The notes: generated by a model not told the origin, from the sequence alone. DNA of 41,208 bases from an uncultured Eggerthellaceae bacterium (GCA_910588095.1 CAJUQH010000006.1:1-41208), one strand, 5' to 3'; counted from the first letter of the stretch, positions 15,313 to 24,202 are shown. Translations and numbers: made by a program.

Positions 15313-17817
15313 CTACTTCTTGCGACCGCGCGAGCCCTTCCCTTTCCCCTTAGCCTTCTTCGCCTTCTCCTCCTCTTTGGAGGGGCAGTCGAAGTTCGGG
15401 CACAGCTTCCAGGGACCGCGGGCCGTCTTGACCACCACCATGGGGGCGCCGCAGGCCTCGCACACCTCCTCGGTGGCGATGATGTCGCCGTTGGGCGGCA
15501 ACGGGTAGCGGGTGCCGCACTCGTCGAAGCGCTCGCAGGTGATGGAGCGCTTGAGCGTGCGCGGGTTGCGGCGCGCGGTGAGCTTCGACTGCTTGCCCTC
15601 GGCGGCGCATGCGGGGCACAGGCCCACCACCACCTCGGGCTCCTGGTTGCTCGGGCAGGCCGGGTCGATGCACTGCAGGCGCGGCTTCGTGCGGAAGGCG
15701 GTCACCTTCACCTGGGGCATGCCGCACTGCTCGCACGGCTGGTCGGTGGCCTCCACCTTGCCAGTGGGCAGCGGGTAGGTCACGTCGCAGTCGGGCCACC
15801 CGGCGCAGCCGATGAACATCGACTTGGTCTTGGACGAGGCGCGCAGCTGCAAGTCGTTGCCGCACTTGGGGCACTTGCCCACGTAGGCGTCGGCCGCCAC
15901 GGCGTCGGCCAGGGCCTCGGCCACCTCCTCGGAATGGGGCATCAGGCTCTCCAGCTGGCCCAGCAGCAGGTCGCGCGAGTTGCCCACCACGGCGTCCTTG
16001 GACGTCTTGCCCTCGGCTATCTGGTCCATGGACTCCTCGAGGTTGGCCGTCATCTGCGGGTGCGTGATGTGCGGTGCGAAGCGGTCGAGCGCATCGATGA
16101 CCGCGATGCCCAGCTGCGAGGGCTCGATGGGGTCGTTCTGGATGTACTTCACGTTGTACAGGCGCTCGATGATGGAGTGGCGGGTCGACTTGGTGCCCAG
16201 GCCCAGCTTCTCCATCTCCTGGATGAGCTTGCCCTGGCTGTAGCGCGCGGGCGGCTCGGTCTGCTTCTGGGCGCAGTCGGCGCCGTTGAAGGCCACCTGC
16301 TGGCCCTCGGCCAGGGGCGGCAGCGTCTCGTCCTTCTTCAGGCCGAAGGGGTAGATGGCGCGGAAGCCCGGCTCCACCAGCACGTCGCCCTTGGCCGTGA
16401 ACGGCTGGCCAGCCACGTCGAGCGACACCTTGGTGCCCTCGATGACCGCCGCGTCCGACAGCGTGGCCAGGAAACGGCGCGCCACCAGGTTGTACAGCTT
16501 GAACTCGGCCGGGGGCAGGTCATCGGGGGTGGCGGCGCGCGTGGGGTAGATGGGCGGGTGGTCGGTGGTCTCCTTCTTGCCGCGCGTGGCGGTGAGCTTG
16601 CCCTTGGCCAGCAGCTGCTGACAATAGGGCTTGTAGGCAGGGTTGGCGGCTATGGCGCGCACCACCTCGGCCAGGTCGAGCGACGACGGGTACACCGTGT
16701 TGTCCACGCGGGGGTAGCTTATGAAGCCGTCCATGTACAGGCTCTCGGCCAGGCGCATGGTGCGCGCGGGGCTCAGGCCCTCGGCCGAGGCGGCTGCCTG
16801 CAGGCTGGTGGTGTTGAACGGCGCGGGCGGCTTCACCGTGCGCTTCTTCTTCTCCACGGCGGCCACGCGGGCGGTGCTGGCGCCCTCCACGGCGGCCATG
16901 GCGGCAGCTGCGGCGGCCTCTTCCTTGAAGCGGGCCGTGGCATGGGGCGCCTCGAAGACCTCGGCGCCGTCGCCGGCGGTGGGGCCTGCTGATGAGCCGG
17001 CGTCGAAGCGGCCGCGGATGACCCAGTAGTCCTCGGGCACGAAGGCCATGCGCTCGCGCTCGCGCGCCACGATGAGGGCCAGGGTGGGCGTCTGCACGCG
17101 GCCGGACGAGCGCACGTTGCCGTAGCCGGCGAAGCGCACGAGCGTCAGATAGCGCGTGAGCACCGCGCCCCAGATGAGGTCGATGTCCTGGCGCGAGGCG
17201 CCGGCCTCGGCCAGGTCGTCGTCCATGGACACCAGGTTGTCGAAGGCGCCCTGGATCTCAGCCTTGGTGAAGGCGGAATAGCGCGCGCGGCTCACGGGGG
17301 CCGTGGCGTTCACCTCGCGGCAGCACGACAGCGCGTCGGCGCCGATGAGCTCGCCTTCGCGGTCGAAGTCGGTGGCTATGACGATGGAGTCGGCCTTCTT
17401 CGCCAGGTTCTTCAGCGAGCGGATGATGTCCTTCTCCTTGGGCAGCTTCTCGATGGGCGCGTACACCAGGTACGGCAGCGCGTCCATCTTCCAGCCCTTG
17501 AGCTCCACGCCGTCGGCCGTGAAGGGCTTCTTCTTCTTGAAGGGCGGGCGCGCCAGGCTGTCGGGCAGCTGCGCGGGCAGCGACTCGCCGTCGGCGGTGA
17601 CGCCCTGCCAGCCGCCGCGCTTGGTGTAGAGCAGCTGGGGCGTGAAGTCGGGCTCGAGGATGTGGCCGCGCAGGCCGATGGTCACCCATTCCTCGCCCGC
17701 CACGTCGAACCGGTACACCGTGGTGTTGTACACCTTGTCGGTCTTGGGCTTGGATGCTCCCAGCAGCGCTGCTATCTGCTTGGCTGCGTCGTTCTTCTCG
17801 GTCACCACCAGCTTCAC
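15313..17817 (-). CDS. topA: DNA topoisomerase I (type IA) with four C-terminal Cys4 zinc fingers
   Basis: This 834-residue enzyme relaxes negative supercoils by transient single-strand cleavage. The Toprim acidic motif DFDREGE is at 150-156. The cleavage tyrosine is in GFISYPRVDNTVYP (Tyr368), with SSGRVQTPTLALIVARE and DHPPIYPT in the core. Four Cys4 modules follow: CPKCGNDL...CAGWPDC, CEQCG...CIDPAC, CPAC...CERFDEC and CEACG...CPNFDC. A lysine-rich end follows (KAKKAKGKGKGSRGRKK). The N-terminus VKLVVTEKNDAAKQIAALLG indicates GTG 17817 as start, with AAGGGAG upstream. The frame runs 33 codons further upstream without support. Whether this is the main TopA or a second type IA enzyme cannot be told from the window. 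Confidence 0.93.
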   Translation of the reverse strand: MKLVVTEKNDAAKQIAALLGASKPKTDKVYNTTVYRFDVAGEEWVTIGLRGHILEPDFTPQLLYTKRGGWQGVTADGESLPAQLPDSLARPPFKKKKPFTADGVELKGWKMDALPYLVYAPIEKLPKEKDIIRSLKNLAKKADSIVIATDFDREGELIGADALSCCREVNATAPVSRARYSAFTKAEIQGAFDNLVSMDDDLAEAGASRQDIDLIWGAVLTRYLTLVRFAGYGNVRSSGRVQTPTLALIVARERERMAFVPEDYWVIRGRFDAGSSAGPTAGDGAEVFEAPHATARFKEEAAAAAAMAAVEGASTARVAAVEKKKRTVKPPAPFNTTSLQAAASAEGLSPARTMRLAESLYMDGFISYPRVDNTVYPSSLDLAEVVRAIAANPAYKPYCQQLLAKGKLTATRGKKETTDHPPIYPTRAATPDDLPPAEFKLYNLVARRFLATLSDAAVIEGTKVSLDVAGQPFTAKGDVLVEPGFRAIYPFGLKKDETLPPLAEGQQVAFNGADCAQKQTEPPARYSQGKLIQEMEKLGLGTKSTRHSIIERLYNVKYIQNDPIEPSQLGIAVIDALDRFAPHITHPQMTANLEESMDQIAEGKTSKDAVVGNSRDLLLGQLESLMPHSEEVAEALADAVAADAYVGKCPKCGNDLQLRASSKTKSMFIGCAGWPDCDVTYPLPTGKVEATDQPCEQCGMPQVKVTAFRTKPRLQCIDPACPSNQEPEVVVGLCPACAAEGKQSKLTARRNPRTLKRSITCERFDECGTRYPLPPNGDIIATEEVCEACGAPMVVVKTARGPWKLCPNFDCPSKEEEKAKKAKGKGKGSRGRKK

Positions 17818-18118
17818 GAGCGGTCTCCCTTGCTGTGGTCGTCTCTTATATATGTAAGGGCGGCTGCGCGGGCACAGGTCGGCCGCGGCGCGCCGTCGGT
17901 AGGCGATAGCATACACGATTTCCCGGCAGGGGCAAAAGGCGGACGGCGCGAGCCCCGGTGCGGCGGCCGTGCAGAAGGGTGCGGGCAGGCGGCGGAAGCG
18001 GTGCGGGCAGGCAGTCGTGGCGATGCGATGGAAGCGCCGCTTGGCGGGGCGGCCGCGCGGGCACGAAAGGGTATGATGGTAGGAATGGAACCCGTGCGGC
18101 TAGAGGAAGGTGCGGCCG
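17818..18118. other. Intergenic region between topA and a small divergent gene
   Basis: About 300 bp without a credible gene. It holds a 13-bp direct repeat GGTGCGGGCAGGC at 17978-17990 and 18000-18012. There is a TATGAT (18072-18077, +) suitable as a -10 for the downstream gene, and a TATGCT on the minus strand (17908-17913) for topA. No -35 or RNA gene was recognised. Confidence 0.4.
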
Positions 18119-18589
18119 ATGAAGATGGTGCGTCGCGTGATCATAGGGCTGGTGGCCTTGGTGGTGCTGGCAGTGGGCGTGCTGGTCGTGCTGCCGCAGA
18201 CCCTCGGCGAGGACCATCCCATGACCGAGGCCATCGACAGCGGCAAGGTGGCCGCCACGAACGCCGCCATCGACGCGAGCGGCGTGAAGGCGCGGGCACA
18301 GGAGGCGCTCGAGTCCAACGCCGATGCCATCGCCAACCGCACCGGGCTGCCGCTCAAGGTAGTTGACGACGCCATCGAATCGCTGGACATCGAAAGCTGG
18401 CAGGTGGCCACGCTGCCTAAGGATGCGCAATCCACGGGCACGTTCGACCTCGACTACAACGGCATGGCGGCCGACGTGACCACCTACACCGACCCGTCGC
18501 TGGTCACCGTCGCCATGTACGGCCAGACGGTCACCCTGGCGGTGCCGGAGACGTCGCAGCCCTACCTGCGCTACCTCACGCTGATGTAG
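18119..18589 (+). CDS. Small membrane-anchored extracytoplasmic protein of unknown function
   Basis: The protein has 156 residues. Residues 6-28 (RVIIGLVALVVLAVGVLVVL) form a single hydrophobic N-terminal segment preceded by basic residues, either a signal anchor or an uncleaved signal peptide. There is no lipobox cysteine. The remainder (about 125 residues) is soluble, slightly acidic and rich in Ala/Asp/Val, ending SQPYLRYLTLM. I do not recognise a family. ATG 18119 has GAGGAAGG about 8 nt upstream; an in-frame GTG at 18110 is less likely. It stands alone between topA (divergent) and yqhQ (convergent). Confidence 0.7.
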   Translation: MKMVRRVIIGLVALVVLAVGVLVVLPQTLGEDHPMTEAIDSGKVAATNAAIDASGVKARAQEALESNADAIANRTGLPLKVVDDAIESLDIESWQVATLPKDAQSTGTFDLDYNGMAADVTTYTDPSLVTVAMYGQTVTLAVPETSQPYLRYLTLM

Positions 18590-18606
18590 CGGGGGCTTCC
18601 GCCCCG
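18590..18606 (+). terminator. Short GC hairpin after the small membrane protein gene
   Basis: CGGGG (18590-18594) and CCCCG (18602-18606) pair around a 7-nt loop immediately after the stop codon. There is no T-tract. It could protect the 3' end or terminate weakly. Confidence 0.3.
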
Positions 18607-18651
18607 ATCGCAGCATCGGCTTCGGCTTCGGCCGTGGCTTCCGCCTCGGCT

Positions 18652-19836
18652 TCAGCTTAGGCTCACGCTCCCGCCTTCGCCGTCGGCGGCTGCCGCGAGC
18701 GCTTCCGCCGCTTCAGCTTCACGTGCCGCCTGCTCCTCGCGGGCGAGCACGCGCTCCATGGCAGTGATGGCGCATTCCAGCTGCCCGTCGTCGGGCTCGT
18801 TGGTGGTCAGGCGCTGCATCTGCATGCCCGGCCATAGGATGACCTTCACCACCGGGTTCTCGGGGCGGCTGCCGGCCCACTTCACCGTTATCTCGTAGGA
18901 TATGCCGGCGATGAGCGGCATGAGCAGCACCCGCACGGCCACCACCAGCGCGAACTTGGCCGGGCCATCGGGCACGCCCAGCGCGCTGATGAGCGCGTTC
19001 AGCGGCACGAGGGTGTACACGATTATGGCGATGACCATCACCATGATGAGGAACGCCGTGCCGCACCGCACGTGCAGGCGCGGGAAGCTGCGGGCATTCT
19101 CGGGCGTGAGCGGCAGGCCATGCTCGAAGCAGTGGATGGTCTTGTGCTCGGCGCCGTGGTACATGAACATGCGCCTGATGTCGCTCATGCGGCCGATGAG
19201 CCAGATGTAGAGGATGAATATGGCCACGCGGCCCACGCCGTCGACGAGGTTCCACGCCAACGTGCGCTCGTCGTACTCGCCGGCGATGAGGTTCGCCAGG
19301 GCCGCCGGTGCCACGATGAACAGCACGACGCCCATCACCGCGCCGAGCACCATGGGGATGACCATGCTGAAGCCCGCGCCCGATTCCGCGGACGCGCCCT
19401 TCTGCGATGCCGAACCCTCGGCCGCCTGACTGGCATGGGACGCGGCTGCCGCCTCCGACGGCGCCACCGGGTCAGCCGCCACCTCCAGCGACTCCGCTGC
19501 ATCGACGGCGGCTTCCGCCTGCGCTTCCGCCTTCTCGTCCTCGTCGTCGAAGGCATGGTCGGCGGCGATGGCCAGCGCCTTGAACCCCAGGGCCAGCGAC
19601 TCCACCAACGCCGTGCAGCCGCGCACGAACGGCCAGGTGAGCCATGAGTTCTTCTTGCGGCCGCTCGCCAGGTCGTGCTCCTCGACGTAGATGCCGCCGC
19701 CTGGCTCGCGCACGGCCACCGCCCAGTTGAGCTTGCCGCGCATCATGATGCCCTCGAGCAGCGCCTGGCCGCCCACGTGGGTCTTGCGCGCCCCGTCCTC
19801 GGCGAAGGCGCGCTTGAGGTCGTTCCCTTTAGTCAC
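18652..19836 (-). CDS. YqhQ-type DUF1385 integral membrane protein
   Basis: This 394-residue protein has the DUF1385 signatures GGQALLEGIMMRG (residues 22-34), MYHGAEHKTIHCFEHGLPLTPENARSFPRLHVRCGTAF, and late SYEITVKWAG and PGMQMQRLTTNEPDD. About four hydrophobic segments lie between residues 157 and 315. A low-complexity Ala/Glu/Ser stretch (about 100-155) interrupts the usual spacing, and the C-terminus is also Ala/Glu-rich. The biochemical role of this family is unclear; I do not assign one. GTG 19836 overlaps the thyX stop by 8 bp, so both are co-translated. Confidence 0.9.
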   Translation of the reverse strand: MTKGNDLKRAFAEDGARKTHVGGQALLEGIMMRGKLNWAVAVREPGGGIYVEEHDLASGRKKNSWLTWPFVRGCTALVESLALGFKALAIAADHAFDDEDEKAEAQAEAAVDAAESLEVAADPVAPSEAAAASHASQAAEGSASQKGASAESGAGFSMVIPMVLGAVMGVVLFIVAPAALANLIAGEYDERTLAWNLVDGVGRVAIFILYIWLIGRMSDIRRMFMYHGAEHKTIHCFEHGLPLTPENARSFPRLHVRCGTAFLIMVMVIAIIVYTLVPLNALISALGVPDGPAKFALVVAVRVLLMPLIAGISYEITVKWAGSRPENPVVKVILWPGMQMQRLTTNEPDDGQLECAITAMERVLAREEQAAREAEAAEALAAAADGEGGSVSLS

Positions 19837-20509
19837 GGGTCACTCGCTCGAACGGCATCCCGCAAGCCATCTTCCCTTCCGGGCACGCGCCGCGCACGCA
19901 GCCAGCGCCCGCGTCAGCGAAGACGAACGGCGCCGTAGGGCGCACGAGCTCCAGCATGCGATGGGCCATCTCGCGTATCTCCCGCTGGGCGCGGTTGCAG
20001 CAGCGCACCTCGAAGAAGTGCAGCAGCTCGCGCACGTTCATGGTGACCACTATCTTCGTCTCGGCCGCGTTGGGCAGCACGTAGCGCGCGTCCTCGGCAG
20101 GAATGCCCAGCTCCATGAGCTCGGCATAGGCCGCCTTCGTCGCCTCGATGATGCCGTCGAACACCGCGTTGGCCTCGTCGCTTTCCGCGATGGTGGCCGG
20201 CTTGACCACCTCCAGGTCGGCGCCGAACTTCACGTAGCGCTGCGACTGCTGGTTGAAGCTAGCCAGGCGATGGCGCACCAGCTGGTGCGTGAGCGCGCGG
20301 CTCACGCCGTCGATGGCAAAGGTGTAGCTGGCATGCTCGAGCGTGGAGAAGTGGCCGCTCTTCATGATGGTGGTCAGCACGCTGCTCACGCGCTCGGGCG
20401 GCATGGTCTCCATGAGCTCCTTGGCGCCCACCGGCGCATAGCACAGCCGCGCAGCGGTGGCGATGGCGCGCTCGGGGTCGGGGGTGTGGTACAGCAGCTC
20501 GACTTGCAT
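19829..20509 (-). CDS. thyX: FAD-dependent thymidylate synthase ThyX
   Basis: This 226-residue flavoenzyme makes dTMP from dUMP using methylene-tetrahydrofolate and NADPH, in place of ThyA. The ThyX signature RHRLASFNQQSQRY starts at residue 79, with Q where many family members have E. Further support is SGHFSTLEHASYTFAIDGVSRALTHQLVRHR, and MNVRELLHFFEVRCCNRAQREIREMA. GAGGAAG precedes ATG 20509. The product feeds Tmk, encoded about 8 kb away. It forms a two-gene unit with the DUF1385 protein. Confidence 0.96.
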   Translation of the reverse strand: MQVELLYHTPDPERAIATAARLCYAPVGAKELMETMPPERVSSVLTTIMKSGHFSTLEHASYTFAIDGVSRALTHQLVRHRLASFNQQSQRYVKFGADLEVVKPATIAESDEANAVFDGIIEATKAAYAELMELGIPAEDARYVLPNAAETKIVVTMNVRELLHFFEVRCCNRAQREIREMAHRMLELVRPTAPFVFADAGAGCVRGACPEGKMACGMPFERVTRD

Positions 20510-20570
20510 GGCTTCCTCGATTCTTTGCCGCTCGGCATGGGCAACGGGTCCTCAACAATGGTTCCCCGTC

Positions 20571-20578
20571 AGTATAGT
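20571..20578. promoter_or_regulatory. Symmetric -10 element shared by divergent thyX and methyltransferase genes
   Basis: AGTATAGT gives TATACT on the minus strand (toward thyX, start 20509) and TATAGT on the plus strand (toward the methyltransferase, start 20651). -35 elements are weak on both sides. Confidence 0.4.
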
Positions 20579-20650
20579 TGGTGGCACAATGGTAGCGGCT
20601 GGGGCCGCGGGCCTCAACGCAATGAACACGACGAAAGGCACGGGTGCGCC

Positions 20651-21550
20651 ATGGCTGCGATCGACGCTTTCACCCCCAAGCTGACCACGACCGACTGGAA
20701 CGAGGAGTGGATCGCGCTCCAGCAGGCGCGGCGCGCGGCCGACAGCGCCGAGCACTGGGACGAGCGCTCGAAGACCTACAAGCAGGCCGACGCCCCCACC
20801 CCCTACGTCGAGGCGTTCCTGGAATATGCTGGCGTGCGTCCGGGCGAGAGCGTGCTCGACATGGGGTGCGGCACCGGGGCGCTGGCCATTCCGCTCGGCG
20901 GCATGCACCACGACGTCATCGCAGCCGATTTCTCGCGCGGCATGCTCGACCGCGTGCGCGAGGACTGCGAGCGCATGGGCATCGGCAGCGTGCGCACCGA
21001 GCTCATGAGCTGGTCGGACGACTGGGAAGCCCACGGCGTAGGGCCGAAGTGCGTCGACGTTGCGCTGGCATCGCGCTCCATCGCCACCGCCGACCTGGGC
21101 GACTCGCTCGAGCGGCTGATAGCCGTGGCGCGACGGCGCTGCTGCATCACGCTGCCCACCGGCTCGTCGCCCCGCACCGACGAGCGCATCCTGTCAGCCA
21201 TCGGGCTGCAGCCGTTCCTCGGGCGCGACTACCTGTACGCCTTCATGATCCTGAGCAACAACGGCTACAAGCCCGAAGTGCACTACATCCCCAGCGAGCG
21301 CCTGGACACCTTCGGCTCCGAGGAGGAGGCGTTCGCCAGCCTGCGGAAGATGGTGATGGACGCCTCGTGCAGCATGGTGGGCGGCATCGCGGTGGCCGAG
21401 GCGTTGGAGAACCTGCGGGCATGGCTGCCCGAGAACCTGGTGGAGAACCCGAATGCCGGCCAGCCCGATGGGCGCGGCGGCGTGCAGGGGCACCTGCGGC
21501 TGCGCGAGGCGCGGGTGACCACGTGGGCGTTCATCGGGTGGGATGTCTAG
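20651..21550 (+). CDS. Class I SAM-dependent methyltransferase
   Basis: A 299-residue protein with motif I VLDMGCGTGALAIPLG near residue 72, and an acidic end to the next strand (DVIAADFSRGMLDRVRED). VDVALASRSIATADLGDSLERL occupies the motif IV/post-I position. The N-terminal helix region (WNEEWIALQQARRAADSAEHWDERSKTY) is common in actinobacterial methyltransferases of unknown substrate. Substrate is not known here. ATG 20651 is the only Met near the conserved start; its ribosome site is weak. The neighbours give no pathway clue. Confidence 0.85.
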   Translation: MAAIDAFTPKLTTTDWNEEWIALQQARRAADSAEHWDERSKTYKQADAPTPYVEAFLEYAGVRPGESVLDMGCGTGALAIPLGGMHHDVIAADFSRGMLDRVREDCERMGIGSVRTELMSWSDDWEAHGVGPKCVDVALASRSIATADLGDSLERLIAVARRRCCITLPTGSSPRTDERILSAIGLQPFLGRDYLYAFMILSNNGYKPEVHYIPSERLDTFGSEEEAFASLRKMVMDASCSMVGGIAVAEALENLRAWLPENLVENPNAGQPDGRGGVQGHLRLREARVTTWAFIGWDV

Positions 21551-21554
21551 GTGG

Positions 21555-21579
21555 CGCGCCGTCGCTGACGCACGGCGCG
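21555..21579 (+). terminator. Hairpin directly after methyltransferase stop
   Basis: CGCGCCGT (21555-21562) and ACGGCGCG (21572-21579) form a perfect 8-bp stem with a 9-nt loop, 5 nt past the stop codon. No T-tract follows. Confidence 0.45.
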
Positions 21580-21592
21580 TCTCGGGCATGAG

Positions 21593-21672
21593 AAGGCCCT
21601 CCCGCCCTTGAGCTGCACCCTTGCTCTTGCGCGAAGCAACGAGAGGGGCTCATCTTATGGCAGAAGGGCCTT
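21593..21672. ncRNA. Nested three-stem structured element between convergent genes
   Basis: Three perfect pairings nest: AAGGCCCT/AGGGCCTT (21593-21600, 21665-21672), TGAGC/GCTCA (21609-21613, 21648-21652) and TTGCT/AGCAA (21621-21625, 21635-21639). The right edge continues TTTCCC. It could be a compound terminator for both convergent genes or a small RNA. I recognise no RNA family. Confidence 0.35.
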
Positions 21673-21723
21673 TCCCTTGAGCGTTGCGCTGGCTGCTGCT
21701 ATGCGAGCCGGAGCCGCGCGGCC

Positions 21724-22086
21724 TTACGACTCGCGCAGGACCTCCAAGCCCTCGAGCACCTTCGCGTGAGCCTCGGCGAGCGCGCCCATGCGCTCGGTCG
21801 CGGCCTGGGGCTCGCCCTCTTTCAGCGCGTCGCTGATGACGGCGGCTATCTCGAACAGCTTGGCGAACGAAAGGTTGCCCGCCACGCCCTTCAGCGCGTG
21901 GGCCTGCTTGTAGGCCTCGTCGTAGTCCTTCACGTCCATGGCCGCTTCGAGCGCGACCAGGTGGCCGTCGTTCTCGTATTTAAGCGCCATGCGCTTGTAC
22001 AGGTCGACGTTGCCGTCGAATCGATCCTCGGCGTCGGCCCAGTCGATGCCACATGGTGCCAGCTTGTCAGCGATGTTCTCGGTCAT
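21724..22086 (-). CDS. Stand-alone Hpt (histidine phosphotransfer) domain protein
   Basis: A 120-residue helical protein with the Hpt motif AHALKGVAGNLSF, where His63 is the likely phospho-acceptor in a phosphorelay. The region before it (VDLYKRMALKYENDGHLVALEAAMDVKDYDEAYKQ) and after it (LFEIAAVISDALKEG) fits the four-helix bundle. ATG 22086 has GGAAGGGGAAG upstream; an open frame further upstream is low quality. No histidine kinase or receiver gene lies in the window, so the partners are encoded elsewhere. Confidence 0.88.
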   Translation of the reverse strand: MTENIADKLAPCGIDWADAEDRFDGNVDLYKRMALKYENDGHLVALEAAMDVKDYDEAYKQAHALKGVAGNLSFAKLFEIAAVISDALKEGEPQAATERMGALAEAHAKVLEGLEVLRES

Positions 22087-22397
22087 GATGGCTTCCCCTT
22101 CCCTCTCGTAGACTGCTTGGTGTGCGTCGGATGGCGCGGCCATCGCGCATGAGCGATGCGACCATGCGCACCTGCGGACGGCGCAATCGCTGCGCACGCA
22201 TCGGTAGCGCAACCACCGCGCACCCGCAGACGATGCGCTCGCCGCGCGCCCGCAGCCTCAGTTGAAACTGCTTACCAGTCTAAAGGTCGGCACCCGCCAA
22301 CACCGCGTCCCACCTCGCCCGTTACCAAATCGAAAGGGAAAACCCCAGACGAAGCCGGCGCGAATAGAGCAACGCTCGCTCCATCTAAAGAGGCGCG
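22087..22397. other. Intergenic region between hpt and the surface-polymer island
   Basis: About 310 bp without a credible gene. Its left part is rich in GCGCA/TGCGC short palindromes, and its right part contains GGGAAAACCCC (about 22337-22347). No promoter, tRNA or strong intrinsic terminator was recognised, although the end of the minus-strand lic operon must lie here. Confidence 0.4.
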
Positions 22398-23549
22398 CTA
22401 GCCACTACGAAGGGCCGTCTCGCTTTGCTGCTCCTGAGCTGCGCTGCGAGGCGGCTTCATGCATAAGCACCGGAAGACCTTCTGCACAGGCTTCAGCAAT
22501 GCGATGTCGATCAGGCTTGCAACCGCTAGGGCTATCCCATAAGCGCACAGCACCATGGCAACCCACATAAGGATCCGCATCGGAACCGCCATAGTTGCGA
22601 TCACCCCGAAAACCGATAGGTCATAGAAGATGACGCTCGCTGTCCCAAGCGCTTCGAGATTGAGCAGGTAGATCGAATAGGAGCGCATCGCTGCCCATGA
22701 TATGGCCCGCTGCGCAACCTGAGAGCGAATGGCGACACGCTCGCAAAGCGCCATCGCCCCGATTGCGATGAAAAGCCAGAAGAAGCTCGGGTCGGTCCGA
22801 GGAATGTCGCAAAGCGCAAAGGACACGTCAATCACCCAACAGGCCAAGCCGCACGCTATGAGACCGTTGCTCGCTCTCTTGGTGATATGGGGCGCAACGC
22901 GACGGAATATGCCGCCCAGGATGAAGAGCTCGAAAAACTGCGGCGCCTTGGTGAGCATCGAAGGAGGCACAAGGTTGAGCATCACGCTGCACAAGCTTGC
23001 CAGCGACTCGACTCCGATCTGCAAGCATGCCCATTGCAGCAGATTGAACACAGCGCCAAAGGTGAACAGGGCCGCCAATATGCACCCCAGCGCGAAGACC
23101 TGCCTATCCGACAGCGCCTCGAAGCCCTTCGCGACGAAAGGCGCAGCAACAAGGCACGGCACGAGCGCTGGTATGAACCACCAGGCGCCCGAAAGATGGT
23201 CGGCAAAAAAGATGAAGTAGTCGCCAATGAAAAGGTCTTGGCCCGCGCGCAACGCGCTGTACAGATACAGCACCACCGAATAGACGAAGAGGGGCAGGAT
23301 AATCGTCATAACCTTGTTGAGGTAGTAATCCTTGAGCGGCCGCTTCAGAGCCCGTATGGCGAAATAGCCCGAAAGAGCGAAGAAGATGGGATCGCAGATA
23401 ATGGCAGCGGACGAGATGAGAAGGCCGGTGTCGCACTCGCCAATCGGACCGAGGCTGTAGGCAGCGTGCGTCACGAGCACGAGGAACATCGCGAGAGCGC
23501 GAAGGGCGTCCCAGTTCGCAGATCGACTGGCTGCTGTTCCCTTATTCAA
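22398..23549 (-). CDS. Acyltransferase family 3 (OafA/YrhL-like) membrane protein
   Basis: A 383-residue polytopic protein of the Acyl_transf_3 family, with about ten hydrophobic segments. The N-terminal WDALRALAMFLVLVTHAAY carries the conserved Arg and His of TM1, followed by FFALSGYFAIRALKRPLKDYYLNK with the usual R-rich loop. These enzymes O-acylate sugars or lipids at the membrane. Here the substrate is probably a glycan or polymer of the island. It is the last gene of the operon starting at the winged-helix/LicC/LicA fusion. The start appears to be TTG 23549, with AGGGAAG upstream. Confidence 0.88.
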   Translation of the reverse strand: MNKGTAASRSANWDALRALAMFLVLVTHAAYSLGPIGECDTGLLISSAAIICDPIFFALSGYFAIRALKRPLKDYYLNKVMTIILPLFVYSVVLYLYSALRAGQDLFIGDYFIFFADHLSGAWWFIPALVPCLVAAPFVAKGFEALSDRQVFALGCILAALFTFGAVFNLLQWACLQIGVESLASLCSVMLNLVPPSMLTKAPQFFELFILGGIFRRVAPHITKRASNGLIACGLACWVIDVSFALCDIPRTDPSFFWLFIAIGAMALCERVAIRSQVAQRAISWAAMRSYSIYLLNLEALGTASVIFYDLSVFGVIATMAVPMRILMWVAMVLCAYGIALAVASLIDIALLKPVQKVFRCLCMKPPRSAAQEQQSETALRSG

Positions 23550-23582
23550 GTTGCTTCCCTTCTGCGTGATGGCCTTCGTATC

Positions 23583-24134
23583 CTAAAGGCTTGGCCCCGC
23601 ACTTTCGATCCTGTCCTTCTCCCGGTATGCCCAGAACTTATTGAGCAGGAAGTTGATGGGCAGGTTGATGACCATGACGATGAGAGGTGCCACATACTCG
23701 GCCATGGCGCGCGCGCTGCCGAAGATGAAGAAGCTATCCATGACGAACAACGGCTCGAACAGCACCTCGACATGCGCGATGTCCAGCATGAGCACGAGCA
23801 GCACGTTAGTCAGGATGAAGCCGGTGAAGCCGTAGGAAAGGTACGTCTTGACGAGCGCCTTCCACCAGGGCTGCGGGCTGTCGGCGCCGCCTTCGCGGAA
23901 CACGAAGAAGTACTGCAGGATCCAGGCCGAGAACACGCTGATGACCCAACCTGCGATGCTCGCCACCAGGTAATGGCCGCCCAGCGCAATGACCGCGCAG
24001 TAGACGCCGTAGTTCAGCACGGTGTTGAACAAGCCCACGCCTAGGAACCCGAGAACCTGCCTCAGGTTCTTCTGCCGGCTGCCGCCTACGCCGCCGTCGA
24101 TAGCCCCGCTGCCGCCACGCCGTTCTTCGCCCAT
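23583..24134 (-). CDS. GtrA family membrane protein
   Basis: A 183-residue protein with four transmembrane helices. GFLGVGLFNTVLNYGVYCAVI is typical of the first GtrA helix. WVISVFSAWILQYFFVFR and PINFLLNKFWAYRE (the closing N-x-WxF/Y-like motif) also match. GtrA proteins are linked to flipping or using polyprenyl-phosphate sugars in polysaccharide modification. ATG 24134 has GAGGAGAG upstream; a longer frame starting 57 nt earlier lacks a site. It sits between a LicB-like permease and the acyltransferase in one operon. Confidence 0.88.
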   Translation of the reverse strand: MGEERRGGSGAIDGGVGGSRQKNLRQVLGFLGVGLFNTVLNYGVYCAVIALGGHYLVASIAGWVISVFSAWILQYFFVFREGGADSPQPWWKALVKTYLSYGFTGFILTNVLLVLMLDIAHVEVLFEPLFVMDSFFIFGSARAMAEYVAPLIVMVINLPINFLLNKFWAYREKDRIESAGPSL

Positions 24135-24202
24135 GTCTCTCCTCAGCCCCTCGTCGTCCGCAACCTGCCGTAGGCTGCCTCGCAAAAACACTCGGGCCTA
24201 CT

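Noticed and set aside
17978..18012. Two 13-bp direct repeats as a possible CRISPR or iteron array
   Set aside because: Only two copies, very GC-rich, with no further units.
18590..18651. Ala/Glu-rich reading frame just past the yqhQ stop, suggesting a frameshifted tail
   Set aside because: The alternative frame has its own stop directly before the Ala/Glu stretch, so a simple frameshift does not join them.
20578..20620. tRNA-like D-arm sequence (GGTGGCACAATGGTAGCGG)
   Set aside because: No matching anticodon or T-arm (GGTTCGAATCC) and no closing acceptor stem follow.
19850..20650. Methyltransferase frame extending far upstream over thyX
   Set aside because: The upstream part is antisense to thyX, and the conserved protein begins at ATG 20651.
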